A stretch of DNA of 64,000 bases from JAGQRJ01 sp041402045. Its GTDB lineage: Bacteria; Planctomycetota; J058. The notes under the pieces were generated by a model. It saw only the letters and a list, made by a program, of their open reading frames with translations. It did not search any database and was not told where the DNA came from. Positions 9,822-19,781 of this stretch are shown here, piece after piece; position 1 is the stretch's first letter; each line of letters begins with the position of its first letter. The stretch spans positions 1 to 64,000 of the forward strand of contig JAWKSZ010000020.1 in assembly GCA_041402045.1 (NCBI GenBank). The letters run 5' to 3'. Position numbers and translations under genes: made by a program.

Positions 9822-11195
9822 GTGAGCGACTTCGACTACGACGTGGTGGTGATCGGCTGCGGGACCGCGGGCAGCCGCGCGGCGCGGGTGGCGGGCCAGG
9901 CCGGCGCCAAGGTCCTGGCCGTGGACTCGGCCGAGGAGCTGGGCGGGCTGTGCATTCTCCGCGGGTGCATGCCTACCAAGACCCTCCTGGAGACGGCACA
10001 CCGCCTGCACGAGATCCGCGACGCCGAGCGCTTCGGGATCCGCGTGGCCGAGCCCGAGCTCGACTTCCCCGCGCACATGGAGCGCATGCGGGCCCTGGTC
10101 AAGCGCTTCCAGCGCGCCAAGGTCTCGGGGGTCGAGTCCGCGCCCCACGACCTGCGCCGCGGGGAGGCCCTGTTCACGGGCCCCCACACCGTCGAGGTCT
10201 CGGGCGAGCCGGTGCGGGCCAAGGCCTTCGTGATCGCCAGCGGGAGCTACGTGGAGCCCCCCCCCGTCCCCGTGGACCCCGCGGCACCCGTGGTCGACAG
10301 CGACGCCATGTTCTCCCTCGAGGCCGCGCCAGAGACGGCAGTGGTGCTCGGGGCTGGGGCGGTGGGCCTCGAGTTCGCCCAGTGGCTGGCGCGGGTCGGG
10401 ACCCGGGTGACCCTGGTCAACCGCTCGCCGCTGCTGAGCCGCGTCGACGCCGAGCTGGGTCAGGAGTTGCACGCGGCCCTCGCCGAGGAGATGCAGCTCC
10501 GGGTCCCCGCCACGCTCGTCGCGGTCGAGGCCGCGGACGGGAAGGCGCGCGTGCGGATCGAGCGCGACGGCGCCGAGGAGGTCCTCACCGCCGACCTGGT
10601 GCTCAACGCTCTGGGTCGCGAGCCCGCGACCGAGGGGTTGGGGCTCAAGGCCCTGGGCGTGCACTACGACGCCGAGATCCCGGGGACGCAGGCCACCTCG
10701 CTGCCCCACGTGTTCGTGGCCGGCGACGCCACCGGACGACGCATGATCCTGCACGAGGCGAACCTCGAGGGCGAGGTCGCCGGGCGCAACGCCGCCCGCG
10801 CCGCCGGCGTGCTCAGCGGCGAGCTCGAGCGCTACGACACCCGGATCCCGCCCATGGACGTGATCTTCACCGACCCGCCCTTCGCCAGCGTGGGGCGCTC
10901 GCAGCCGACGTGCGAGCGCGAGGGGATCCCGCACCGCGTCGCGACCAAGCGCTTCGCGGAGCAGGGCCGCGGGATCGTCATGGGCGCGCGCCACGGGGCG
11001 ATCAAGCTCGTGGCCGCGCCCGACGGGGGCAAGCTCCTCGGCTGCCAGATCGTGGGCCCGCGCGCCGACGACCTGATCCACCTCCCGGCCACGATCCTGA
11101 CCCTGGACGCCAGCGTGCGCGACATGTTCCGCGTCCCCTGGTACCACCCCACGCTGGCCGAGGCGTTCATCGAGGTCACCCGCGCCCTGAGCTGA
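9822..11195 (+). CDS. FAD-dependent pyridine nucleotide-disulfide oxidoreductase (mercuric/dihydrolipoamide reductase-like)
   Basis: 457 residues. FAD-binding GCGTAGSRAA follows an N-terminal strand. The redox-active disulfide is GGLCILRGC (C44, C49), with four residues between the cysteines as in the Lpd/MerA/glutathione reductase family. The NAD(P)-binding site is VVLGAGAVGLEFA, the second FAD motif is HVFVAGDATG, and the dimerisation domain ends with WYHPTLAEAFIE, which supplies the His-Glu pair. It lacks the second Cys pair of true mercuric reductases and there is no lipoyl complex nearby, so the substrate is unknown. The GTG at 9822 is preceded by GGGGAG at 5 nt spacing. It probably shares a transcript with the membrane protein upstream. 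Confidence 0.9.
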   Translation: MSDFDYDVVVIGCGTAGSRAARVAGQAGAKVLAVDSAEELGGLCILRGCMPTKTLLETAHRLHEIRDAERFGIRVAEPELDFPAHMERMRALVKRFQRAKVSGVESAPHDLRRGEALFTGPHTVEVSGEPVRAKAFVIASGSYVEPPPVPVDPAAPVVDSDAMFSLEAAPETAVVLGAGAVGLEFAQWLARVGTRVTLVNRSPLLSRVDAELGQELHAALAEEMQLRVPATLVAVEAADGKARVRIERDGAEEVLTADLVLNALGREPATEGLGLKALGVHYDAEIPGTQATSLPHVFVAGDATGRRMILHEANLEGEVAGRNAARAAGVLSGELERYDTRIPPMDVIFTDPPFASVGRSQPTCEREGIPHRVATKRFAEQGRGIVMGARHGAIKLVAAPDGGKLLGCQIVGPRADDLIHLPATILTLDASVRDMFRVPWYHPTLAEAFIEVTRALS

Positions 11196-11246
11196 GCCCG
11201 CCCTGGGTCCCTGGCCGCGGCGGGCGCGATCGGTCACCCTTGGGGC

Positions 11247-14148
11247 GTGCAGCGGATCGGTGGGTATCGCCTGGTGGAGGAGCTCGGCCGCGGCGGCATG
11301 GCCGTGGTGTTCCGCGCCCAGAGCCCGCGCGGCGAGGACTGCGCGATCAAGATCCTGCACCGCCAGGACCCCCGCGCCAAGCAGCGCTTCCTGCGGGAGG
11401 CCCAGGTCCTGGCCGAGCTCTCGCACCCGGCGATCGTGCCCCTGCGCGCGGTGGGCGAGGACCAGGGCGTGCTCTTCCTCGCCATGCCCTACTTCCCGGG
11501 CCCGACCCTCGCGGGGCGAGTGGCCGACGGCCCGCTCCCGATCGCCGAGGCGCTCGAGGTCGCCGAGGCCCTGGCCGACGGGCTGGCCTACGCCCACGAC
11601 CACGGGGTCCTGCACCGGGACGTGAAGCCCGACAACGTGCTCCTCGACCGCGAGGGCCGCGCGCGGCTCACCGACTTCGGCCTCGCCCGGCGCACCGACG
11701 TGCTCGAGCCCCGGCTGTCCCAGACCGGCGCGCTCATGGGGACCCCCGGCTACCTCGCCCCGGAGCAAGCCGGCTCCGGCGAGCCGGTGGGGGTGTGGAC
11801 CGACGTCTACGGCCTGGGGGCCACCCTCTACGCCATGCTCACCGGGGTGCCGCCGGTCGAGGGGCGGACCCTGGTCGAGGTCGTGCGCGCCGTGATCGAA
11901 GGGCAGGTCACCCCGCCCAGCGCCCTGCGGCCCGAGGTGAGCCCGGCCCTCGACGCGCTCTGCCTGCGCTGCCTCGCCGGAACGCGCGCGCGGCGCTTCG
12001 CCGACGCCCGGGAGCTGCGCGCGGCCCTCGAGGCGGTGCGGGTCGGCGCCGCGCCCCGGCGCCGCGGTGGGCGCTCGGCGCGGTGGGCCTGGGCCTCGCC
12101 GCCGCGCTCGCCGTCGGGCTGTGGGGCCTCCGCCCGGGTGAGCGCGCGAAGCGCGGGCCGCGGCGCCTGCCCTGGGCGAGGCCCTCGGCCTGGCCGGGGC
12201 ACGCCTGGACGCGGGGGATCCCGCGGGCGCGCTCGCGGCCCTGGACGCGGTGGCGGCGCCGGACTCCGCGCCTGTGGCAGCTCCTGGCGCCCGGGCGCTG
12301 TTCGCGCTGGAGGACGCCTCGGCCGCCGAGGCGGCCGTCCAGGCCGCCCTCGAGGTCGCGCCCACCGACGCGGAGCTGCACCTCCTGCGCGCGCGGATCC
12401 AGGTCGCGCGGGAGGACTTCCCCGGCGCCCTGGCCTCGCTCTCCGAGGCGATCGTGTGCGGCGGCGGTCCGGCGGCGGAGTTCGTGCGGGTCGACGTGCG
12501 CCGCGCGAGCGGCGACTCCGAGGGCGCCGCCGCCGAGCTCGAGCGGATCACCTCCCGGCACCCGACCCTGCGGGAGGGCTGGGAGCGCCGGCTGCGCCTC
12601 GCGGGGGACGAGTACGAGGCGCAGCGGACGGTGCTGGACCAGGCGCTGCGTTGCCTCCCCGAGGACACGGCCTTCCTCGCGCGGCGCGCCGAGCTCCTGG
12701 TCGGGCTCGAGCGGGACGAGGAGGCCCAGGCCGACCTCCTCCGCGCCCGGGCGCTCGGCTCGCGGTCTCCGCGCCTGCTCCTGGTGCGCAGCCGCCTGCG
12801 GCGGCACGCCGACGACGGCGAGGGCGCCCTGGCGGACGCCCTGGCCGCGCTGCGCCCTGCGCTGGACCAGGGGCCGGCCTGGCGCGAGGTGGGCTACTCC
12901 CTCGCCCACCGTGGCGACTACGCGGCGTCCCACGTCGCCCTGGTCCAGGCCCACGCCTTCCAACCCCGCGACCTCCCCACGCGCACGGTCCTGGCGCAGG
13001 TCAAGGTCGCGCTCAGCGACTTCGAGCAGGCGTCGCGCCTGCTCGAGGCGGCCCTGGCCACTCGCACCCCCACGATCCCCGGGCCGCTGGGGATCCTCGC
13101 GGACGCCTACATTGGGCAAGAGCGCTACGCCGAGGCCGAGGCGACCCTCGGGTTCGTGCTGGGCTACGAGTCCGCCGATCAGGGGCTGTATCGCGGGAAG
13201 CGCGGCATGGTCCGGGTCGAGCTCGAGCGCGACGCCCTCGCGGTCCCGGACCTGCGGGCCGGACTGGCGAGCAGCCCGGCGGACCCCCAGCTCTGGGCCT
13301 ACCTCGCCGCCGCGCTGGCCAACCTCGGGCGCGACGAAGAGGCCCTGGACGCGCTGCGCCGCGCGATCGTCTGCGGCGCGGAGCGCGACGTCCCCATGGT
13401 GTTCAACCTGGCCAAGCTCGCGCTGCGCCTCGAGCGGTGGGAGGAGGCGCGGGTCGAGCTCGCCGAGCTCTGTCGGCGCACGCCGGAGGACGGGGAGTCC
13501 CACTACCAGCTCGCGCGCTGCGCGCTCAAGCTCGGCGACTGGGCGGCCGGGCTCGCGCCCGCGCGGCGCGCGCTCGAGCTCGACCCGGACTCGCTCTCGG
13601 CGCAGCTCGTCCTCACCGAGCTGCTCATGAACCTGGGGGAGCACGCGCAGGCGCTGGAGGTCTTGGACTCCGCGATCGGCCAGCACCCTGACGCCCGCGG
13701 CCCGCGCCGGGCCCGGGTCGACGTGCTCAACGCCCTCGGGCGACCCGAGGACGCCCTGGCTGGGCTCGACGCGTACCTCGAGCGCTGGCCCGACGACGCC
13801 GGGGCGCTGGGGAACCGCGCCGGGCTGCGCTCCACCCTCGAGGACTACGCCGGGGCCGAGGCCGACGTGGCCCGTGCCCTCGAGCTCGACCCCTACGACG
13901 TCGCCGCCCGCTACAACCGCGCGCACCTGCACCTGCGCGCCGACCGCTTCGTCGACGTGCTCGTGGACGTGGCCGTGATCCTCGCGCGGGACCCCCACGA
14001 CTTCGACGCCTGGTGCCTGCGGGTCGAGGGCCTGCGCTACCTGGGCCGCCGCTACGAGGCGCTGGCCACCGCGGAGGCCGCGCTCCAGGCGCAGCCCGAC
14101 CACCCTCACGCGAGGTGGGCGCAGGCGCTGATCGAGGACCTGCGCTGA
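11247..14148 (+). pseudogene. Ser/Thr protein kinase with TM helix and TPR array, two frameshifts
   Basis: PknB-type kinase. The glycine loop is GRGGMAVVF (14-22), the catalytic Lys is K35 (CAIKIL), then HRDVKPDN (123-130), DFG (143-145) and APE (171-173), all present. The frame changes at about 12,060, where the membrane helix LGAVGLGLAAALAVGLWG reads in the next frame. It changes again at about 12,165, after which a TPR region of more than 600 residues runs intact to 14,148. Restoring the frame gives a protein of about 965 residues: kinase, helix, TPR. The GTG at 11,247 starts directly before the kinase fold. The gene is a tandem paralogue of the next one, whose start overlaps its stop. Both shifts lie in very GC-rich sequence and may be errors. 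Confidence 0.9.
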
Positions 14149-17072
14149 GCGCCCAGGTCGGGCCCTACGCCCTGGTAGGCGCCCTCGGTCGGGGGGGCAC
14201 CGCCACGGTGTTCCGCGCGCGAGGGCCCCGGGGCGAGGAGTGTGCGCTCAAGCTCCTCGAGCGGCGCGACGACGCGGGGCGCCAGCGCTTCCTGCGCGAG
14301 GCCCAGGTCCTGGCCGAGCTCTCGCACCCGGCGCTCGTGCCCCTGCGCGGGGCAGGCGAGCACCAGGGGGTGCTCTACCTGGCCATGCCCTTCCTCGGGG
14401 GCGGGACGCTCTCCCAGCGGGTCGCCGCCCGGGGCCCCCTGGCGTCACGGGACGCTGCCGAACTCCTGCAGTCCCTGGCGGACGGGGTGGCCTACGCTCA
14501 CGACCACGGCGTCCTGCACCGGGACGTCAAGCCCGACAACGTGCTGTTCGAGCGAGACGGGGCGGCGCGGCTCGGCGACTTCGGCCTCGCGCGGCGCACG
14601 GACCCCGGCGCTACCCGGCTCTCGCGGACGGGGGCGATTCAGGGGACGCCGGGGTTCTGGGCGCCCGAGCAGGCGAGCGGCGGCGCCACCGGCCCCTGGA
14701 CCGACGTCTACGGCCTGGGCGCGACCCTCTACTTCGCGCTGACGGGGCTCGCTCCGCACGCGGGGGAGAGCCTGGTCGAACTGTTGCGGGCGGTGGAGCA
14801 GCTCGAGGTCGAGCCGCCGAGCCGCCACGTCCCCGACGTCGACCCCGCCCTGGAGGCGGTGTGTCTGCGCTGTCTGGCGAAGCGCCCCGAGCAGCGCTTC
14901 GCCTCGGCGCGCGAGCTCGAGCGAGCCCTGGGACGCGTGGTCCGGGGCGAGGCCCCACGGCCCGGCGCTCGGCGCTGGCCGTGGGTCCTGGCGCTGGTCG
15001 GGTGCCTCGGCGTCGCGGCCCTCGCGGTCGCGCGTTGGCCGAGGGACGAGCCGCCGGTGCTCGAGACCTCCGAGCCCGACCTGGGGTCAGCGCGCGTCGA
15101 GCTCGAGGGCGGCGATCCGGTCGCCGCCCTCGCGGCCCTGGACGCGCTCCCCGACCCGCGGCACCCTCGCGCCCTGCGCCTGCGGGTCGACGCGCTGCTG
15201 CGCCTGGGCGACCAGGACGCCGCGCTCGCGACCTCCGACGAGCTCCTCGCGGCGACCCCCAACGACCCCGTGGCTCGGGTGCAGCGCGCGCGGATCGAGC
15301 TCGATCGTGGCGCCCGCGACGCGGCCGCGGCGGAGCTCGCGCGCGCGCGCGAGCTGAGCGGCGGCGCCGAGACCGAGGCCTTCGCCGCGCTGCGGCGGCG
15401 GATCGAGGCCCTGCCCGAGGACCCTCGCCGGGCCCTGGACGCGCTCTACGCCGAGACGCGGCGCGACCCCCGCTCGGTAGAGGCCTGGCTGCGGCTGCTC
15501 GACGGGCTGGAGCACGACGTCCCCCGCTTGCTCGAGGCCCTCGATCAGGCCCTGGGGCACCTCCCCGACGCCCCGGCCCTGATCCGTCGGCGAGCGCGCG
15601 CGCGCGCGGCGCTGGGCCGCGCCGAGGCCGCCCTCGAGGACTTCAAGCGCCTCGAGATCATGGGCCAGCTCCGCGTCGACGACCTCGCCCGGCTCTCGGT
15701 GGTCCACCAGCTGCTGCAGGACTGGCCCCAGGCGACGCGCTGGGCCGAGCGCGCCGTGGCGACCGACCCGCGCCACCCCGAGGGCTGGACCGAGCTGGGC
15801 ATGACCTACTTCTCCCGGGGCGACTTGCCCGTAGCCAGGGCGGCCCTGACCCACGCGTTCGCTCTCGACCCGCGCGACCCCCGCGCCCGCGCGAGCCTGG
15901 CCCAGGTGTGCCACGGCTGCGAGGACTTCGCCCACAGCGTGGCGCTGTTCGAGCTGACCCTCGCTGGGGACGCTCCCGAGGAGTTCGCGAGGAGTTCGCG
16001 GTGTACCTGCTCTACGGGCGGGGCCTGGCCAAGCTCGGGCGGCTGGAGGAGGCCGAAGCCGCGCTGAACCGCGCCCTGGAGCTCGGCCCCGAGCACGCGG
16101 CGACGGTGCTCGGGCTGCGGGGCATGGTGCGCGTGGCCCGCGGGGCCCACCGCGAGGCCTCGCAGGATCTGCGGCGCGCGCTGTCCCAGGGGCCGGGGGA
16201 CCCCGCGCTGTGGCTGAACCTCGCGACCGCGCAGCTCGGCCTCGGGCAACCCCAGCGCACCCTGGACAGCCTCGCGCGCTGCGAGCACGTGCAACCCAGC
16301 GTCCGCAACGACCCCGAGTTCCTCCGCGTGCAGGCCAGCGCCTTGTTGGAGACCGGTCAGCTCGAGCAGGCCCGCGCGGCGCTGCGCGTTGCGCTGCGAC
16401 CTGCTGCCCGACGAAGGCGGCGGACACTACGACTACGCCCGGCTCTGTCGCCGGCTGGGGGACTCCGAGGCCGCCCTGGCCGCGGCGCGGCGGGCGTGGG
16501 AGCTCCTGCCGGGGGACGACGAGGTCGTCGAGCTGCTGCAGAGCCTGCTGGACGGTGTCGGGGAGCTGGAGGCCTTCGCCGACCTGGTGGGGGACCTGCT
16601 CCAGGTCCACCCGGACGAGCACTGGCTGCGCGGCTTCCTCGCGGAGCGGCTCATGTCCGCCGGACACCCGGACGTGGCCGAGGCGGTCCTGGACGAGCTC
16701 GTGCGCCGCGCGCCCCGCTCGGTCGCCGGACACCTGCAGCGCGCCCAGGTGCGGGTCGCGCGGGACGACCTCGCCGGCGCGCGAGCGGACTTCTCGCGGG
16801 TGCTCGAGCTCCGGCCGGAGGACGTCGCCGCCCGCCAGAACCGGGGGCTCGTGTGTTTGCAGCAGGGGGCCCTGGTGGACGCGCTCCACGACTTCGCGCG
16901 GGCGCTGCGCGAGGGGCGCGACACCCTCGACGTGCGCATGGGGCTGGCGCAGACGCTGGGGATCCTCGGGCGCCGGCTGGAGGCGCGGCAATATCTGGGG
17001 GACTACCTGCGGCGTCACCCCCGCGAGGCGCAGGCCGACATGCTGGAGTTCCTCCTGCGCGAGCTGCGCTAG
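14145..17072 (+). pseudogene. Second Ser/Thr kinase-TM-TPR protein, two frameshifts
   Basis: Paralogue of the preceding gene. It has GRGGTATVF, Lys36 (CALKLL), HRDVKPDN (126-133), DFG (146-148) and APEQ, then a membrane helix (WVLALVGCLGVAALAVA) and TPRs. The frame is lost at 15,978-15,999 by an exact 11-bp tandem duplication; removing one copy restores it. It is lost again at about 16,385 by one base. No ATG fits; the best start is CTG at 14,145, preceded by GAGGA at 6 nt and overlapping the upstream TGA as CTGA, which suggests translational coupling. GTG at 14,115 is an alternative with no ribosome-binding site. Likely role: membrane signalling with a large cytosolic or periplasmic scaffold. 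Confidence 0.88.
15978..15999 (+). repeat. Exact 11-bp tandem duplication causing a frameshift
   Basis: GAGGAGTTCGC occurs twice back to back inside the TPR part of the second kinase. One copy gives the readable sequence DAPEEFAVYLLYGRG; two copies shift the frame by two. This is the signature of replication slippage or of an assembly error, not of a homopolymer miscall. Confidence 0.9.
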
Positions 17073-17094
17073 CGCAGGCCCTGCAGGACCGTCG

Positions 17095-17655
17095 CTACCA
17101 GACCTCCTGCACGATCACGAGGTAGGCCATGTCGAAGATCGGCAGCCAGGCGAGCTGCGAGCTCGAGTAGAAGACCACCGTCGAGGGGTAGCGGGTCTGG
17201 AGGTCGAAGCAGCGCGCCCCGGGAAACGCGCTCAGCGCCTTGCCCGCGGCGAGCTCGAGGCCGAGGAACTCCTTGCCGTCGAAGGGCCCCGCGCGCAGGA
17301 TCGTCTTGACCGGGGTCAGGCTGCGCACGTCCAGGCAGCCCGACGGCAGCGTCGGGCCGAGGGACGTGTCGGGGTCGGCCATGCCGTCGATCCGCTCCTG
17401 CAACTCCTCGAGGTCGGGCACCTCGGCGGCGCTCCAGCCGGTCCAGCCCACGACGTGGCGGTAGCCGCCCGCGTCGAGGGTGCCGTAGGCGTCCTGCGCC
17501 CGCTCGGCGAGCTCCTCGAACACGCGCTCGTGGTCGAGCTCGTCGGGGAGCGCCTCGCCGCCGCGGGCGGCGGCGCGGATCAGTCGGGCCAGGGCGCCGG
17601 GCTCACGGGGCGCGATCTGCCAGGCGCGGAGCGCTTCTTGGTAGGCCTGGTCCAT
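17095..17655 (-). CDS. Hypothetical protein
   Basis: 186 residues, no signal peptide or membrane helix. It starts with a helical segment (MDQAYQEALRAWQIAPREPG) followed by a mixed alpha/beta part ending in hydrophobic strands (LAWLPIFDMAYLVIVQEVW). I do not recognise the family. The ATG at 17,655 is chosen because sequence upstream is low-complexity and overlaps the promoter region of mnmG. It is convergent with the kinase gene (22 nt between stops) and divergent from mnmG. Confidence 0.6.
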   Translation of the reverse strand: MDQAYQEALRAWQIAPREPGALARLIRAAARGGEALPDELDHERVFEELAERAQDAYGTLDAGGYRHVVGWTGWSAAEVPDLEELQERIDGMADPDTSLGPTLPSGCLDVRSLTPVKTILRAGPFDGKEFLGLELAAGKALSAFPGARCFDLQTRYPSTVVFYSSSQLAWLPIFDMAYLVIVQEVW

Positions 17656-17766
17656 GAGCAGCCGCGGCGCGCGCCCTCCTCTGTCCCCGAGCGGACCACG
17701 GGGCTGCAGGCCCAACAAGCGAAAGGTCGGAGCGGAAATCCCTGAAGCGCGTCCGCGGCCCGCGGC

Positions 17767-17772
17767 TATGCT
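17767..17772 (+). promoter_or_regulatory. -10 element of a leaderless mnmG transcript
   Basis: TATGCT ends 7 nt before the GTG at 17,780. With the usual -10 to +1 distance, transcription would begin at or next to the start codon. No -35 box is obvious. Confidence 0.5.
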
Positions 17773-17779
17773 CTGCCCC

Positions 17780-19615
17780 GTGAACGAGACGATCGAGCCC
17801 ATGGACGACGACCCCTACGGGGTGATCGTGGTCGGCGCCGGCCACGCCGGGACCGCGGCCGCGCTGGCCAGCGCGCGCATGGGCCAGCGCACGCTCCTGC
17901 TCACGGCCAACCTCGACACGATCGGCAAAATGTCCTGCAACCCCTCGGTCGGGGGTCAGGCCAAGGGCCAGATCGCGCGGGAGGTCGACGCCCTGGGCGG
18001 CGCCATGGGGCAGGCGATCGACGCCTGCGGGATCCACTTCCGCCTGCTGAACACCTCCAAGGGCCCAGCCGTGCAGGCCCCCCGCGCCCAGGCCGACAAG
18101 TGGCGCTACGCCCAGTGGCTCAAGCGCCGGGTCGAGGAGCAGGCGCACCTGGTCGTGAAGCAGGAGCTGGTCAAGGACGTGTGGGTCCAGGACGACGTCG
18201 AGGGCCCCCGGGTCCAGGGCGTCGTCGTGGGCGGCGGGCGAGCCTACCGCGCGCGGACGGTCGTCTTGACCACGGGCACCTTCCTCCAGGGCGTCCTGCA
18301 CCTCGGGCGCGAGCAGGCGACCGGCGGGCGCATGGGCGAGCCGCCCTCGGGGCTCCTGCGCGCGCTCTACGCGGCGGGGATCACCACCGGGCGCATGAAG
18401 ACCGGGACCCCGCCTCGGGTCAACGGGCGCAGCCTGGACACCTCGGTCATGGACCCCCAACCCGGCGACGACCCGCCGGTGCTGTTCTCGTTCCTGAGCC
18501 AGGGGGCGCCGGCCTTGCCCCAGGTCGAGTGCTGGATCACGCGGACCACCGAGGCCACGCAGCAGGTGATCGAGCAGAACCTGCACCGCTCGCCGCTCTA
18601 CTCCGGCGTGATCGACGCGATCGGCCCGCGCTACTGCCCGTCGATCGAGGACAAGGTCGTCAAGTTCCCCCAGAAGCGCAGCCACAACGTGTTCGTCGAG
18701 CCCGAGGGCCTGGACACCCACGAGGTCTACGTCAACGGGATCTCGACCTCCATGCCCGCCGACGTCCAGGACCGGATCGTGCGCTCGATCCCTGGCTTCG
18801 AGCGCGCCGAGATCCTGCGCTACGGCTACGCGGTGGAGTACGACTTCTTCCCCCCGCACCAGCTCCAGCCGAGCCTCGAGACGAAGGCCGTGGCGGGGCT
18901 GTTCTTCGCCGGGCAGATCAACGGGACCACGGGCTACGAGGAGGCCGCCGGCCAGGGCGCGCTGGCCGGGATCAACGCCGCGCTCTGGGCCCAGGGGCAG
19001 CCGCCCCTGATCCTCGGCCGCGACGAGGCCTACACCGGCGTGTTGATCGACGACCTCGTGACCCAGGGCACGTCGGAGCCCTACCGCATGTTCAGCTCCC
19101 GCGCCGAATACCGCCTGCTGCTGCGCCACGACAACGCCGACCAGCGCCTGACGCCCCTCGCGCGGCGGGTCGGCGCGATCGACGACGCGCGCTGGGCCGC
19201 GTTCTGCGCCAAGCGCGACGCGCTCGAGGAGGGCCGCCGCGCCTTCCGCGCGCGCCCGGCGTTGGAGAAGGCCCTGCGCAGCCCGGGGGCCCGCCTGCGC
19301 GAGGTCGGCGCCGAGATCCCCGGGCTCCTCGAGCTGCCCGCCCAGGTCCTCGACCTGCTCGAGGTCGAGCTGCGCTACGCGGGGTACATCGAGCGCCAGG
19401 CGGCCCAGGTCGCCCGCCACAAGGAGCTCGAGGAGACCGCGCTGCCCCAGGACCTCGACTACCGCGGCCTGGCCGAGCTGCGCCTCGAGGCCCGCGAGAA
19501 GCTGTCCCAGGTCCGCCCGCGCTCCCTGGGTCAGGCCAGCCGGATCTCAGGGGTCAGCCCGGCGGACGTCTCGGTGCTCCTGATCCACCTGCGCCGCCTG
19601 GGCGCGCTGAGGTAG
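17780..19615 (+). CDS. mnmG: tRNA uridine-5-carboxymethylaminomethyl modification enzyme MnmG (GidA)
   Basis: FAD protein that, with MnmE, installs the (carboxymethyl)aminomethyl group on wobble U34 of tRNAs. About 611 residues from the GTG. Diagnostic blocks are all present: VVGAGHAGTAAA (FAD), CNPSVGGQAKGQ, RLLNTSKGPAVQAPRAQAD, GRMKTGTPPR, FFAGQINGTTGYEEAAGQG, and PYRMFSSRAEYRLLLRHDNA, plus the C-terminal helical domain that contacts MnmE. GTG 17,780 fits the leaderless promoter; ATG 17,801 is an alternative that would keep the whole FAD fold. The frame is intact. Its last 44 bp are repeated, in decayed form, immediately downstream. No mnmE or rsmG is visible nearby. Confidence 0.97.
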   Translation: MNETIEPMDDDPYGVIVVGAGHAGTAAALASARMGQRTLLLTANLDTIGKMSCNPSVGGQAKGQIAREVDALGGAMGQAIDACGIHFRLLNTSKGPAVQAPRAQADKWRYAQWLKRRVEEQAHLVVKQELVKDVWVQDDVEGPRVQGVVVGGGRAYRARTVVLTTGTFLQGVLHLGREQATGGRMGEPPSGLLRALYAAGITTGRMKTGTPPRVNGRSLDTSVMDPQPGDDPPVLFSFLSQGAPALPQVECWITRTTEATQQVIEQNLHRSPLYSGVIDAIGPRYCPSIEDKVVKFPQKRSHNVFVEPEGLDTHEVYVNGISTSMPADVQDRIVRSIPGFERAEILRYGYAVEYDFFPPHQLQPSLETKAVAGLFFAGQINGTTGYEEAAGQGALAGINAALWAQGQPPLILGRDEAYTGVLIDDLVTQGTSEPYRMFSSRAEYRLLLRHDNADQRLTPLARRVGAIDDARWAAFCAKRDALEEGRRAFRARPALEKALRSPGARLREVGAEIPGLLELPAQVLDLLEVELRYAGYIERQAAQVARHKELEETALPQDLDYRGLAELRLEAREKLSQVRPRSLGQASRISGVSPADVSVLLIHLRRLGALR

Positions 19616-19733
19616 CGGTCGGTTGGCGCGGGCGGGCGGGCGGTGCTCTTGATCCACCTCCGCGGCCTGGGCGCGCTGGGATAGCCGAGGCTGGGGGTGG
19701 GCGCGGGCGGGTAGATGCTCTTGAACCGCAAAG
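19572..19733 (+). repeat. Decayed tandem copies of the mnmG 3' end
   Basis: The last 44 bp of mnmG (19,572-19,615) recur at 19,641-19,684 with a few substitutions, still spelling VLLIHLRGLGALG and a TAG in the copied frame. A third, partial unit begins near 19,700 (GCGCGGGCGGGTAGATGCTC). Units are spaced about 65-69 bp and include a GGGCGGGCGGGCGG run. Confidence 0.8.
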
Positions 19734-19762
19734 GGCACGAAGGACGCAAAGGAACGCAAAGG
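19725..19762 (+). repeat. CGCAAAGG-type short repeats at the left edge of the GxxExxY islet
   Basis: Imperfect repeats of the form ACGCAAAGG/ACGAAGG lie just downstream of the GxxExxY gene. Similar repeats are often found beside members of this family. A matching run in the opposite orientation (CCTCTGCGTTCCTCAGCG and on) is at 20,401-20,442. Confidence 0.6.
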
Positions 19763-19781
19763 CTCGCGGTGCGCGAGCGGG

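Noticed and set aside
9741..12668. 975-codon minus-strand open frame opposite the flavoprotein and kinase
   Set aside because: Antisense to genes with clear FAD and kinase motifs; no family resemblance, His/Gly/Val-rich composition.
9950..13630. 1226-codon plus-strand frame across flavoprotein and kinase
   Set aside because: Out-of-frame reading; its only meaningful part is the kinase membrane helix near 12,100, which belongs to the frameshifted kinase.
11247..17072. Programmed ribosomal frameshifting in the kinase genes
   Set aside because: No slippery heptamer with downstream structure was seen, the shifts differ in place between the paralogues, and one is an 11-bp duplication.
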